In this document: positions 27,560-37,084 of the stretch, piece by piece | Numbering within the stretch: position 1 is the stretch's first letter | How the letters are laid out: the number at the start of each line of letters is the position of its first letter | Assembly (NCBI GenBank): GCA_947458455.1 | Contig: CANGYJ010000001.1 | Span: 558,001-622,000 of the forward strand | Length of the DNA: 64,000 bases | Source of the DNA: Verrucomicrobiaceae bacterium | GTDB taxonomy: Bacteria > Verrucomicrobiota > Verrucomicrobiia > Verrucomicrobiales > Verrucomicrobiaceae | Direction: 5' to 3' | The notes under the pieces: model-generated | Seen by the model: only the letters and a program-made list of their open reading frames with translations | Database searches by the model: none | Told to the model about the DNA's origin: nothing | Translations under genes and position numbers: made by a program

Positions 27560-28996
27560 TCAATTCGTGCCAGGTGACAATTTCGGCGCATGCACCGGCA
27601 CGGCCTGGGGGCGGTTGTAGCGGCGCTTCACCAGCGGCTCCAGCAGCATGGAGAAGGCCAAGCCGTTCACGGCGAAGAGAAGGATGTTGGCCGTGTGATT
27701 GTAAATGACACCCATAATCATATAGGGCGTGCTAACTGCGGCTGCCATCAACAGAATGGGACTGTAAACCGGGTCACGGCAGCGGAAGAATACGTTCCAC
27801 ACACAAAACAGCAGAATGATTCGTATGCCATACCAGGCCATGGCAGAGATAGGGCCTACCTCCACGATGATCTGCCCAACCTCCTGGTCATACACCGGAC
27901 ACTTCTTTTTCGAAGCGGGAATCTTTAAGGCACGCCGCATACCGTCCGAGGCTGGGTGAGCCATCCCTATGCCGAAACCCATGATACCTCCATCCTTCAC
28001 CGACTGCTGGATCGACCACAGGGGATGCTCCACCGCTCGATACATGACGTTATCGTTCGATACCATGGCTCGGGTCGAGAACATGGAATAAGCCTCGAAG
28101 AAAAAGTAAGCCCCACCAACCACACAAGCCGCTACCCCGGCACTGAGCACCCAGGTGAAATTCTTGGATGCCACCAGCCGCCCGGACATTGAGGCGAGAA
28201 GGAAGGCAATCACGATCAGGCCGATGGTGTACATGGAGGATCGTGAACCATTCATCAGGGCATTGGATGCCAGAAGCGGCAGCGCGATGAAGGTGAGCAC
28301 CCACTTGAAACGTGTTTGAGGAATGGCAAGCAGCGCGATGCACAGCGTGGAAAAGAAGACCACGAAGGTACTGTGGCCGGTAATGTAGGAAAAGGTGCCG
28401 GTGATACGCACTTTCTCACCGAAGCCGAAGCCGCTGATATTCTCCGCTGAAGATTGGGCGTAAACATTCAGCGGGCTGGAAGCCCCAGCTTTGAATTGGA
28501 GAACTCCCAAAATGCAGATCGGGATGGCCAGCATCGCAAACCAGGTCAATTGCCGCACCATCTCGTCTCTGGTTCGGAAAAGATAGGGCATCATGAAGAC
28601 CAGCGGCACATAATAGAGGTAGATTTTGACTCCGTAGAGCGCCAGCAGGACGGAGCCAATGTTCGGGTTAAGCGCTGGCGGGAATAGCAAGGCGCCAAAC
28701 ATGCATAGGATCATCACCGGCAGGTTCAGCTTGTAGGAGCGCACGTCCATGTCCGGCGAGATCATGAATTTGAGGTAGGCCCCGAAAAGGAAGATGTCCT
28801 TGAGGAAGTAAACCAGCTCCTGAGCTCCCGGCATCAACCACTTGCGGATGGCACCTTCAAACAGCGCGATGATCAAGGCCACCTTGACCGCCGCCCGCCA
28901 ATTCGAGTAAGACCACAGGGTCACGACAGACATTCCGAGCAGACCGTAGGTGGCCAGCTCCATCGTGGTCATTTTGGCAGCGAAAAGGAAGCTCAT
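27560..28996 (-). CDS. O-antigen polymerase/ligase-like membrane protein
   Basis: A 478-residue protein with about ten hydrophobic helices and a longer periplasmic loop near 320-370. It starts with a short soluble N-terminus then repeated membrane segments (YGLLGMSVVTLW and others). The topology and locus position fit a Wzy polymerase or WaaL-type ligase, families that show almost no conserved sequence. It lies 82 bp after a GT4 gene. Assignment rests on topology and context. Confidence 0.7.
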   Translation of the reverse strand: MSFLFAAKMTTMELATYGLLGMSVVTLWSYSNWRAAVKVALIIALFEGAIRKWLMPGAQELVYFLKDIFLFGAYLKFMISPDMDVRSYKLNLPVMILCMFGALLFPPALNPNIGSVLLALYGVKIYLYYVPLVFMMPYLFRTRDEMVRQLTWFAMLAIPICILGVLQFKAGASSPLNVYAQSSAENISGFGFGEKVRITGTFSYITGHSTFVVFFSTLCIALLAIPQTRFKWVLTFIALPLLASNALMNGSRSSMYTIGLIVIAFLLASMSGRLVASKNFTWVLSAGVAACVVGGAYFFFEAYSMFSTRAMVSNDNVMYRAVEHPLWSIQQSVKDGGIMGFGIGMAHPASDGMRRALKIPASKKKCPVYDQEVGQIIVEVGPISAMAWYGIRIILLFCVWNVFFRCRDPVYSPILLMAAAVSTPYMIMGVIYNHTANILLFAVNGLAFSMLLEPLVKRRYNRPQAVPVHAPKLSPGTN

Positions 28997-29078
28997 GGGC
29001 TAGGATAATGGGTTGGACCTGGAATCGGAGGGCAAGGTGTCCTGTAAAAAGCCAAAGGCAAGGTGTTCGCCGTGAGGT

Positions 29079-30122
29079 TCACGCCAGCAGCCCGGCAGCC
29101 GCCAGCACGCCACGAATTCCCTGTGCGTAAGCATCGAGTGAAAACTCCACGCGACGCGCTGCGGTGAGCCGGGTGCATTCCGCGAGGTGGCCGCCGCTGA
29201 ACATCCACTCGATCTGCCGGGCCAAATCAGCCGCATCGTAACGCTTGAAGCAGCAGCCCGCGTCGCCAATAGCCTCCACCATGGCTCCCTGATCGGAGGC
29301 GATGACCGGCAGGCCGCAGGTGAGCGCTTCGGCAATGACCAGCGGATTGCCTTCGGTGTGCGTCGAGGAAGGCACCACCAGCACCCGGGCCTTCCGATAA
29401 GCTTGAATCAGCGATTCCCGATCCAGCCGCCCGAGCAGTTCGATGGAAATTTGGCGCTTGGCCGCCGCCTCGACGAGCTGCGCCTGATGTTCGCCCTCAC
29501 CGGCAAAGGCCACGCGCAGCGTCAAACGGTCGCGAAGCATCTCAAGGGCTTCAATGAGATGGAAAATGCCTTTTCCGTCGATCAGCCTGCCCGCGAACAG
29601 GAGATCAAACTCCTTCTCCGCAGGCGCGGATGCCTCCACGAGGTGCACAAGCTCCGCGTCGATCGGATTGGGCACCGCGAGGCATTTTTTTCCCGGCAGC
29701 AGCTTTTCCAGCCGGCCTTTGGCAAAGCGGCTGACGGTCACATGCAGCGTTGCCCATGTTGCCAGGAAGGAACGAACCCTAGCTCCCAGGCCACGGTCAT
29801 TTTCACGCACAAACAAATCCGACGATTGGTAGATCGGCGCATAGCGTTTCCCGAAAAGCAGCGCGGGAAGACACACCTTCACCGAAATGCCGCCGTTCAT
29901 GAGCACGAGGTCAGCCCTCAGCACCTCACGCATGATCTGCGCCTGGCTGCTCGTGCGAATCACCCGGAAGGAAAAGTCACGGTTGTCCTCCTCCATCGTC
30001 TCGGTGACGAGGGTAACAGCATGCCCCCATTCGTTCAGCAACCGGCAGAGGGTGAAGGTATTCCGCTCCAAACCTCCCATGACGGGAAAGAAGGTGCGGG
30101 TATAGACGACGATGCGGCTCAT
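29079..30122 (-). CDS. Glycosyltransferase family 4
   Basis: 347 residues. TRTFFPVMGGLERNTFTLC is the typical start, FAGRLIDGKGIFHLIEAL begins the donor domain and HTEGNPLVIAEALTCGLP holds the E-x7-E motif. The ATG overlaps the upstream methyltransferase stop by 4 bp (ATGA), so the two are coupled. Confidence 0.9.
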   Translation of the reverse strand: MSRIVVYTRTFFPVMGGLERNTFTLCRLLNEWGHAVTLVTETMEEDNRDFSFRVIRTSSQAQIMREVLRADLVLMNGGISVKVCLPALLFGKRYAPIYQSSDLFVRENDRGLGARVRSFLATWATLHVTVSRFAKGRLEKLLPGKKCLAVPNPIDAELVHLVEASAPAEKEFDLLFAGRLIDGKGIFHLIEALEMLRDRLTLRVAFAGEGEHQAQLVEAAAKRQISIELLGRLDRESLIQAYRKARVLVVPSSTHTEGNPLVIAEALTCGLPVIASDQGAMVEAIGDAGCCFKRYDAADLARQIEWMFSGGHLAECTRLTAARRVEFSLDAYAQGIRGVLAAAGLLA

Positions 30123-30802
30123 GCCTTCGGTTTCGTACAGATGGCGGCGATGTTGTCACTGAACCAGCGACCTTTGAGGAAAGGCAGCACGGCCTGCCAT
30201 TTCACGTTCGGAGCCTTCGGAATGCCGCCGATGTCGGAGAACTCAAACGTCACCGGTCCAAACCCGGCTTCCTTGGCGATGCGCTCGAAGTCTTTGCGCA
30301 CCAGCGCCGTGATGTGCGCGGGATAGCAGTTGTCCGAAAAGTAGGCGAAGTGCCCCGCCAGCAGCAGCGCCGCGAGCGAACGAATGCTCTCCTGATTCGG
30401 CGTGGTCACGATGAGCAGGCCGCCGGGTTTCAACAGACGGAAGAGATCGCGATACATGGCCCTGGGGTTCTCCAAATGTTCGATCACCTCGGAGGAGACG
30501 ATCACATCAAACGAGCCATCAGGAGATGGCAGCGCATTGTTCAGATCCCCCTGAATCCAGCCAATCTCCGGCTTCAGTTCCGCCGGACGCGGCAGGATGT
30601 CCGCCGCCCACATCTCCGCCTCGGGAAACGCCGCGTGAAGGATGCCAGGCAGCGTGCCAATGCCCGATCCATAATCGAGCACCTTCCCATGCAGCCCGCG
30701 CTCACGACAGATTCGCAGCACCAGGTTATAAACGGGCTCAGCACTGGTCCCACGGGTGACCTCAGCGGCTTTCATGCGGTAATCTTCAAGGTCTTTGTTC
30801 AT
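30119..30802 (-). CDS. Class I SAM-dependent methyltransferase (UbiG-like)
   Basis: 227 residues. VLDYGSGIGTLPGIL is motif I, AADILPRP carries the acidic loop, VSSEVIEHLENP and LKPGGLLIVTTPN are post-I motifs of the Methyltransf_11/23 fold. A UbiG-like sugar methylase is likely. Coupled to the downstream GT4 by a 4-bp overlap. Confidence 0.87.
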   Translation of the reverse strand: MNKDLEDYRMKAAEVTRGTSAEPVYNLVLRICRERGLHGKVLDYGSGIGTLPGILHAAFPEAEMWAADILPRPAELKPEIGWIQGDLNNALPSPDGSFDVIVSSEVIEHLENPRAMYRDLFRLLKPGGLLIVTTPNQESIRSLAALLLAGHFAYFSDNCYPAHITALVRKDFERIAKEAGFGPVTFEFSDIGGIPKAPNVKWQAVLPFLKGRWFSDNIAAICTKPKA

Positions 30803-30817
30803 GGAGAGGGGAATACG

Positions 30818-32029
30818 TTAGTTCAGCAGCGAGCGGTAAAGGCCGCGAATGTTCTGTCGATAAGTCTCCGGGCCAAATTGAGCCGCGAAGCCTTCGGCCA
30901 CGCTAGCATGCTCAGCCACCAGCGCCCGGTTCTCGGCATACATCAGGATGCGGGCGGCCAGGGCATCAGGCTCCATCGGCGGCACTCGCCAGGAGGGATC
31001 AGGCACCGGGGCACCGCAGTTCTCGGTTACGATGGCGGGCAGGCCGCAGGCCATCGCCTCCAGCGAGACGAAGCCGAAGGAGTCCGCTACCGAGGGCAGC
31101 ACAAACACATCATGCCGGGCATAGGTCTGGCGCAGCTCGGCCTTGGTCTGCGGGCCGAGAAGCTCAATCGAATCGCCCGCCTCGCGCAGCAGCGGCTCGC
31201 ACTCCGGGTTTCGTGGGCCCAGCAGGGTCAGCTTCACCGCTTTGCCACACTTCTTGAGCGCCTCAAACAAGAACGGAATGCCTTTGCGCAGGTTGATCGA
31301 GCCGACAAACAGCAGCCGCAGCGGCTGCGAGGCATCGGTGAGCCGCACCGGCTCATCGCGATGCCACAAAGCAGGATCGACCCAGAGCGGACATTGAAAC
31401 AGCCGTTCCTCAGGAAAGCCGCCACGGAGAAAACTTCGACGATGCACATCCGAATAAATGAGGAGCTTTTCCGCCAGCTCATACTCGCGGCTTTTGCGCT
31501 CCGCCATGGCAGGCAGGTCAGGGGAAAACGTCACCGCCATGCCTGCCCGTTCGCCAGCCTCCTTGAGGACTTCTTCGAGGAAGATGGGGTGAAGTTGTGG
31601 GCAGTCATGCACGCGAATCACGCCGAGGCGTTTGGCCGTTTCCAGCAGGTGCAGATCACAAGTCTCGCCACCCACCACTACCTTCGGCGGGTTTTTCTCC
31701 AGCTTTCGGGCCGCCCAGCGATCAAAGGCATCGTTCACGCTGATCCAGTCATTGGCACGGCGGGGGTTCATCTTGTCTCGAAGCCCCTTCATCAGCAAAG
31801 GCCATGGATATTCCACGGCCTTCTCCGGAGGAAAACCCTCCACCTTCCGGCTCGCCAGCGCCTTCTGTCCGATCACCCGCCCCAGATGGTGCCCCCACTT
31901 GCCAGGAGCATTATAGATCGAGCAGTAGAACGCCTGCAAAACACCTTCCTCATGTGCCGCGAGCGCTAGTTGATAGGCTTGGTGCACCCCGCTGTAGGCC
32001 ACACAGAGGTCATTTCGCTTTTCCGTCAT
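30818..32029 (-). CDS. Glycosyltransferase family 4
   Basis: 403 residues from the ATG at 32029; the frame is open to 32191, but the extra part lies in a CACAGAG-type repeat. The N-terminal domain has VAYSGVHQAYQLALAA, the C-terminal domain LLFVGSINLRKGIPFLF and DSFGFVSLEAMACGLP. It transfers a sugar to the growing unit. It lies 15 bp ahead of the UbiG-like gene. Confidence 0.88.
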   Translation of the reverse strand: MTEKRNDLCVAYSGVHQAYQLALAAHEEGVLQAFYCSIYNAPGKWGHHLGRVIGQKALASRKVEGFPPEKAVEYPWPLLMKGLRDKMNPRRANDWISVNDAFDRWAARKLEKNPPKVVVGGETCDLHLLETAKRLGVIRVHDCPQLHPIFLEEVLKEAGERAGMAVTFSPDLPAMAERKSREYELAEKLLIYSDVHRRSFLRGGFPEERLFQCPLWVDPALWHRDEPVRLTDASQPLRLLFVGSINLRKGIPFLFEALKKCGKAVKLTLLGPRNPECEPLLREAGDSIELLGPQTKAELRQTYARHDVFVLPSVADSFGFVSLEAMACGLPAIVTENCGAPVPDPSWRVPPMEPDALAARILMYAENRALVAEHASVAEGFAAQFGPETYRQNIRGLYRSLLN

Positions 32030-32068
32030 GACGAGGGCATCACAATTGGAATCAATGCAGTGCTCTCG

Positions 32069-32136
32069 CCACAGAGGGCACTGAGGAGGACAGAGGTCTG
32101 AGATAGAGCCTCTGTGTCTCTCTGTGTGCTCTGTGG
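32069..32136. repeat. Inverted repeat with CCACAGAG arms
   Basis: CCACAGAG (32069-32076) pairs with CTCTGTGG (32129-32136). Several CTGTG and CAGAG units lie between (CTCTGTGTCTCTCTGTGTGCTCTGTGG). This is a structured intergenic element, possibly of a dispersed family. Confidence 0.5.
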
Positions 32137-32168
32137 TGGAACCTGCATCATTTGATTGGTCTATGATT

Positions 32169-32990
32169 CTAAGCCGCCGCCAGACCGGCATTCGGCCCGC
32201 TTTTGGGCAGGCACAGGAGCCAGATTTGATCCGGTCGCACCTCCTGGGAGGCCAGTTCGCGTTCGCGATCGGAGGCGAGGAAGCTCAGATCCACCTCCGG
32301 AGTGCGGCGGCTGCCGTCCATGCCGACGATTTTCACCACATGCGTCTTCTCGAAAGCCTTGCGAAGGCGTTCGGAAACGCCAGGCACCGAGCAATCGTGG
32401 GTTTCCACGATCAAGGTGGCCGTGGTCAATTTGGCGATGACTTCATCACTGAACAGCACGCCCTCGAAGCCTTCGCAATCGCTGATGATGAAAGCTCCTT
32501 CGCGGGTGTTTTGTGCCAGCCAGTCAGGAGTGCAGAAGCATTCCACCTTCACATTGGGCGTCTGATTGGCCACTGCCATCTCCCGCACCGCCTTGCGTGC
32601 CCACCAGTCGGTGTCAAAAGCCACCACCTCGGCCTGCGAATACTTCCGGGCCAGCCCCACGGCATAGAATCCAAACTTCGCGCCGATGTCGATGAGCTGG
32701 CTGTAGTTGCCACGGCACACCGTGGCCCAAGCGGCATCGAGTTCGCTCTCATACACCCCAAGCAAATAAGGCCCGATCTGCTCCGCGTGGGTCATCGGGG
32801 TGAGAATCACGTCTTTGAACGGACCTGCCACCACAGCCGTGCCAAAGCGCCCGATGAGCTTTTCATGCACCGGACCGCAGCCCCACTCCCGCACGACCCA
32901 ATGCGAATGTGCCCGCGCTTTGGCGGAAAGCAGCGCCGTGGTCCACTCAGGAGCCACGCTTTCGAGAACACGTTTGATGAGCTTTTTCAT
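32169..32990 (-). CDS. FkbM-like methyltransferase
   Basis: 273 residues from the ATG at 32990. LIDIGAKFGFYAVGLARKY is a motif I of the FkbM type and ISDCEGFEGVLF is equivalent to the KIDVEG block. The chain is divergent and longer than usual at the C-terminus. Probably an O-methyltransferase for a glycan; substrate unknown. Followed by 139 bp with an inverted repeat. Confidence 0.7.
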   Translation of the reverse strand: MKKLIKRVLESVAPEWTTALLSAKARAHSHWVVREWGCGPVHEKLIGRFGTAVVAGPFKDVILTPMTHAEQIGPYLLGVYESELDAAWATVCRGNYSQLIDIGAKFGFYAVGLARKYSQAEVVAFDTDWWARKAVREMAVANQTPNVKVECFCTPDWLAQNTREGAFIISDCEGFEGVLFSDEVIAKLTTATLIVETHDCSVPGVSERLRKAFEKTHVVKIVGMDGSRRTPEVDLSFLASDRERELASQEVRPDQIWLLCLPKSGPNAGLAAA

Positions 32991-33013
32991 AGTTTGATCC
33001 AAATCACTCGGTT

Positions 33014-34252
33014 TTATCGATGCAGGTCCGGGAGCTGCTTCATCGCCTCGCGGAGTCCCGCCAGCACCTCGTCGAAGCCCCACTGGGAGATGATCTCCAG
33101 GCTTTGGAGCCCAGCTCGCTCACGGGCGGCCGCGTCACCACACCAGTGGTCGAGAATTTGCGTGAGACCTAACACATCCCCCGCCGTGAAGATGCTGCCG
33201 TTCTCCCCTTCCCTGACCAAATCCGGTCCGCTGCCCACCTGATCGCTCACAACGACGGTTTTGCCCGCATTCATGACCTCGTTCACGACCAGCCCCCAGG
33301 GCTCGAAGCCAGAAGGAAGCACAAACACATCGCACAAATCATAGAGCGCAGGCAGTTCGGACTGATTGCGGAAGCCCAAGAACTTCACCCGACCCGGCGC
33401 GGTCTCTTGGGCGAGGTTTTCCAACGCAGCCCGAAGCTCGCCATCGCCCACCATGAGCAACATAGGCTCTGTAGGCGCGTTCGCCAGAGCGCGGGCTTCA
33501 GAATTCCGCACTTTGGCAAGAGCGCCTACATCGCCAGCCATGCCGCCGACGGCGCGGATTAAAACCTCGGGGGATTTCACGTCGATCAGCTTGGCACAAA
33601 ACAAGATCACCGGGCGGCCCGGTTCGATGCCCAGTTCCGCTCGCAGCTTCTCGCGATTCGGCGCGGCCTCATGGCAGCGTTTTTGGAAGAAGGTATTGTC
33701 CACGACATAGGGGGCTCGGAAGATGCGGCGAGTCTCGACGCCGTAAGCGCGGTAAAGTTCCGCATTCAGTTTACCGACCGCGAGGAAGGCGGACACCTCG
33801 CGAAACTTGCGGCTGAAGATAAGCTTGTGAGCGAGCCGCCGCAGTTTCCCGCCGCGCACGCAGCCGAGGAAGGTCTCCCCGCGCAGCATGAGGGGAATCT
33901 TGCGGCTACGAGCCTGTCGCCAAGCCGCCTGAGTGAAAGGATGCGCCCAACCATGCACCCAAACCGCATCGAAGTGCTCTTGATTCAGCAGAGCCGAAAT
34001 CTGGCGCTCAAAGTGAACAAGCTGCTCCTTGGGTGATCCCTTCGGATCCTCCGCATTCAGCACCGTGCTGGGATACCCGTCCAAGAGCGGCACATCCCAG
34101 GCGAGCTGCTGGCCAAAGCCCTTGTCAAAGTAGGCGCGGGCCGTGGCATCGTTCCCATAGATGACATGCACATCCACACCACCCACCCGGAGATGCCGGA
34201 TCAGCGGCGACTGGTATTGAATGGGATGCGTGAGGAAGTAAGCGATGCGCAT
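33014..34252 (-). CDS. Glycosyltransferase family 4
   Basis: 412 residues from the ATG at 34252 (a TTG codon precedes it). YFLTHPIQYQSPLIRHL is the acceptor-domain start and ILFCAKLIDVKSPEVLIRA the donor-domain start. EPWGLVVNEVMNAGKT is the catalytic E-x7-E block. A typical retaining enzyme of the polysaccharide locus. Confidence 0.9.
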   Translation of the reverse strand: MRIAYFLTHPIQYQSPLIRHLRVGGVDVHVIYGNDATARAYFDKGFGQQLAWDVPLLDGYPSTVLNAEDPKGSPKEQLVHFERQISALLNQEHFDAVWVHGWAHPFTQAAWRQARSRKIPLMLRGETFLGCVRGGKLRRLAHKLIFSRKFREVSAFLAVGKLNAELYRAYGVETRRIFRAPYVVDNTFFQKRCHEAAPNREKLRAELGIEPGRPVILFCAKLIDVKSPEVLIRAVGGMAGDVGALAKVRNSEARALANAPTEPMLLMVGDGELRAALENLAQETAPGRVKFLGFRNQSELPALYDLCDVFVLPSGFEPWGLVVNEVMNAGKTVVVSDQVGSGPDLVREGENGSIFTAGDVLGLTQILDHWCGDAAARERAGLQSLEIISQWGFDEVLAGLREAMKQLPDLHR

Positions 34253-34503
34253 CAAGTTAAAGAAACACTAAACAGCACCGCAGAGCAGCGGAAACCATGG
34301 CGGCTTGATTGTGGAACTGGGAGTAACTTCAGCAATCAGTAATAGGAGTTCAGAAACCTTCTGTTTCGGGGGACACTCGGTCGGCGGAACCGGGAATGAC
34401 GATTGCCGATTTCTGATTGCTGATTGTTGAAGTGCGCTGAAGCGTTAACTGGGCGGAAACGATGAAGTTAGTCAGGTAAGCAACACCTGATTCAAGGACC
34501 GTA
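34253..34503. repeat. Intergenic region with an inverted repeat
   Basis: 251 bp between GT4 and Uma2 genes. CAGCAATCAG (34330-34339) pairs with CTGATTGCTG (34413-34422), followed by ATTGTTGAAG, resembling the CAACAATC element near 2692. I see nothing else. Confidence 0.45.
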
Positions 34504-35100
34504 TCAGCCCAGCAACTGCTTCGCCGTTATTTGAAGTCCGGACACGGACTGGCAGATGACGCTGTCCTCAGCGCCCAGCATTTGGCAGTTTTGATAGCCC
34601 TCCACTGAAGCACCCGTGAAGACATGGAGGCAACCCGCTTTCACATCCACCACCCAGTATTCGGGAATGCCAGCTCTGGCGTAGAGGAGGGATTTGACCT
34701 TCATATCAAACTCCACACTGGTATCCGCCACTTCGATGATGAGTAGCACGTCCTCTGGCATCGGATGCGCTTTCCGATAGCCATCCTCGCGCTCCTTCAC
34801 GACTGCTGCATCGGGTTGAGGTTCGGAGTGGTCGGGAATCGTGACAGGCTCGTTCATACGCAGCCAAACCCCGGCTGGCAGCTTGAAAGGAACCGTGTTG
34901 GTGATCCGCATGGTGTGGTAAGAATGCTCGGGACCGATGGGGGGCATGATGGTGAGTTCTCCTTCGATCAGTTCGATGCGATCAGCCCGCGTGAAATGGC
35001 CGGAGGATACCAACTGATGGTAGTCCCTCACGGTGAAGGCATAGCGCCCACGGGTTTCAGCGGGAGAAAGAGTAAAACTCGGTTTCACAGCAACTATCAT
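34504..35100 (-). CDS. Uma2-family putative endonuclease (DUF820)
   Basis: 198 residues from the ATG at 35100. The family layout is clear: YAFTVRDYHQL, ELIEGELTIMPPIGPEHSYH, then PDAAVV and LLIIEVADTS with YARAGIPEYWVVDV, the PD-(D/E)XK-like core. Uma2 proteins are restriction-like nuclease folds of unknown role, often scattered in accessory DNA. It interrupts the row of glycosyltransferases and has no obvious link to them. Confidence 0.88.
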   Translation of the reverse strand: MIVAVKPSFTLSPAETRGRYAFTVRDYHQLVSSGHFTRADRIELIEGELTIMPPIGPEHSYHTMRITNTVPFKLPAGVWLRMNEPVTIPDHSEPQPDAAVVKEREDGYRKAHPMPEDVLLIIEVADTSVEFDMKVKSLLYARAGIPEYWVVDVKAGCLHVFTGASVEGYQNCQMLGAEDSVICQSVSGLQITAKQLLG

Positions 35101-35136
35101 GGCCAAAAGTGCGGCTCGAAATGAATTTTGGCAACC

Positions 35137-36192
35137 TCAAGCTCCGAGCAGCAGTTTCGCAAAGGCGGCGGCGGTGTGCTCGCGATTGTGAGGGAGATAC
35201 CAGGCTTGGCCAGCGGCGGAGATGGCGTCGAGATCGCGCGTGGTGGAACCCAACTCGTTCACGGCGAGCAAATGCACCCCACGTTCCAAGCCTTCCGAGA
35301 GTGGCAGATGACCATCCACCAGAAGGGGCACGACTCCATGAGCCATGAAGGCGGCTAGCAGGCTGGATTTGCCGAGGTACTCAGGATTGTAAGCCACCAA
35401 GCCCCAGCGAGCGGTGCGCAGGATGGTGGAGACTTCCTCGGCACCGAGGTAGCCGGTGCGGGTCACGGCAATGCCACCAAACACCTCCGCCGGAATTTCT
35501 GCGGAGCGCCCGAGGATGGAGACGCGTGCCGGTTTGAGCGCCTCAATCACGCGGCGCAGCCCAGTGAAACCGGCATCCCAAAGCTCGGCTTGATAACCAA
35601 AGAACACCAGGTGCGCTTCCCGCTGCGAGGGTGAAGACGCGTCGGAAGCCTCGCCCAAATTGGAAAACACCGGCGAGGCATGAATGCGACCGCGATGCGC
35701 TGGGATGCGATTTTCGAGCCAGCGGGCGGAACCAGCGCGGTTGGTGATCACCTGATGCGAATGCCTGGCGAGGCTCAAAGCCACCCAACGCTGCAGCGGT
35801 GAAAGCCAGAACGAACTGCTCGTCGGCGGCCCGTAGGCGAAGAGTTCGTGAAACATGGTCACGAGCCGGATTTTCGGCCGCTCACGGCGCATGCGGCGGA
35901 TTTGCATCGCCAGCTCCACCGGCGCACCGCGCTTGGCATAGCCATAGCCGGAGTATTGCAGCATCAGCACCTTCGTTCCGGGCGGTGGACTGCCGGTCCA
36001 GCGCTGGCTGCGAGGCATGGCGGGGGCTTTTTCAGCCTCCCACTGCGGACTCGCCACGAGCACGCCGCCGTCAATCCCCTGCCGCTCGTAGAGCTGGCCG
36101 AGCAAAAACTGCGTCTGCTCGCCGATGCCGCAGTTCTGCGGGGCAAACCGGGCGGTCAGCACCCACAGAGAGATTCCACGCGGCACATCCAT
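35137..36192 (-). CDS. Putative glycosyltransferase family 4-like protein
   Basis: 351 residues from the ATG at 36192. The N-terminus is a GT-B type acceptor domain (LWVLTARFAPQNCGIGEQT) and the C-terminal part has a Rossmann-type half with VFFGYQAELWDAGF and AYNPEYLGKSSLLAAFMAHG. The usual E-x7-E is not clear, so it is divergent. It lies between FkbM and Uma2 genes. Confidence 0.7.
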   Translation of the reverse strand: MDVPRGISLWVLTARFAPQNCGIGEQTQFLLGQLYERQGIDGGVLVASPQWEAEKAPAMPRSQRWTGSPPPGTKVLMLQYSGYGYAKRGAPVELAMQIRRMRRERPKIRLVTMFHELFAYGPPTSSSFWLSPLQRWVALSLARHSHQVITNRAGSARWLENRIPAHRGRIHASPVFSNLGEASDASSPSQREAHLVFFGYQAELWDAGFTGLRRVIEALKPARVSILGRSAEIPAEVFGGIAVTRTGYLGAEEVSTILRTARWGLVAYNPEYLGKSSLLAAFMAHGVVPLLVDGHLPLSEGLERGVHLLAVNELGSTTRDLDAISAAGQAWYLPHNREHTAAAFAKLLLGA

Positions 36193-36228
36193 GTTTAAAT
36201 CGCAGAAGCAGGCGCTTTCCAAAGAACC

Positions 36229-37062
36229 TCAGCGTGCCCTCTCGGAAGGGTACACGATGAAGTTATCTCCATTGTGAGCTGCGCTTAGATCAGGTTCCTT
36301 CTCGAACACATAGCCACGGGCCTTCAGCCAGGCGATGGCGGCCTGCGATGACTTGTTGTACTCCTGCGACAGCTCAATGTAGAACACAGGGCGGAAGCGC
36401 TCGACGACCTTCTCCGCACCCGCCAACACCTGATCTTCGAAGCCCTCGGTGTCGATCTTGAGGAAATCCAGCCGCGTGAGGCGATCCAGCAGCACCGTGT
36501 CGAGCGAGTCGATCTTGATCTGCACCTCGCGGACACTGCCGTGCAGCTCCACGCCATCTCGTTTGATGGTGGCATTGCCGGAGGAGACCGGCACCATGAG
36601 CGTCTCCGTGCGGGCCTCCGTGCCGCAGCCGAGGTTCAGGCATTCCACTCGATCCTTGAGCCCGTTCTTCTCGATGACCTCCACGAGGCGTGGGTAAATA
36701 ATGGGCGAAGGTTCAAAGGCGATGACACGCCCCTCGGGTCCGATGAGATTGGAAAACACGAGTGCGGTGAAGCCGGTGTTCGCGCCCACATCCACCACGC
36801 TGCCACCTTTCGGCAGCCACTTCTTCACGATCTCGGTCTCCGCCGCCAACCACTCGGCCCCGTGCATCTGATAGTAGATCTCCTGCTGGTCGCCATCGCC
36901 GTGATACGGCAGCCAGGCACCGTTGTGCTGGGACCACACCGTTCCGCCTGCGGCGCGGTAACGAGCATCCAGCGACAGTTTGGTGCGCTTGATGCGAAGA
37001 CGGTTCAAAGCGCCGCGCAGGGTCTGGCGGGGATGCGCAAGTCGTCGAAGCAGGGTATTCAT
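36229..37062 (-). CDS. FkbM-family methyltransferase
   Basis: 277 residues from the ATG at 37062. VVDVGANTGFTALVFSNL is motif I, VIAFEPSPIIYPRLV follows, and FLKIDTEGFEDQVLAGA is the C-terminal family motif. The whole resembles sugar O-methyltransferases of the FkbM group. It stands 22 bp from the GT4 gene upstream in transcription. Confidence 0.9.
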   Translation of the reverse strand: MNTLLRRLAHPRQTLRGALNRLRIKRTKLSLDARYRAAGGTVWSQHNGAWLPYHGDGDQQEIYYQMHGAEWLAAETEIVKKWLPKGGSVVDVGANTGFTALVFSNLIGPEGRVIAFEPSPIIYPRLVEVIEKNGLKDRVECLNLGCGTEARTETLMVPVSSGNATIKRDGVELHGSVREVQIKIDSLDTVLLDRLTRLDFLKIDTEGFEDQVLAGAEKVVERFRPVFYIELSQEYNKSSQAAIAWLKARGYVFEKEPDLSAAHNGDNFIVYPSERAR

Positions 37063-37084
37063 GCGTGAGGAGGTGGTATTGATC

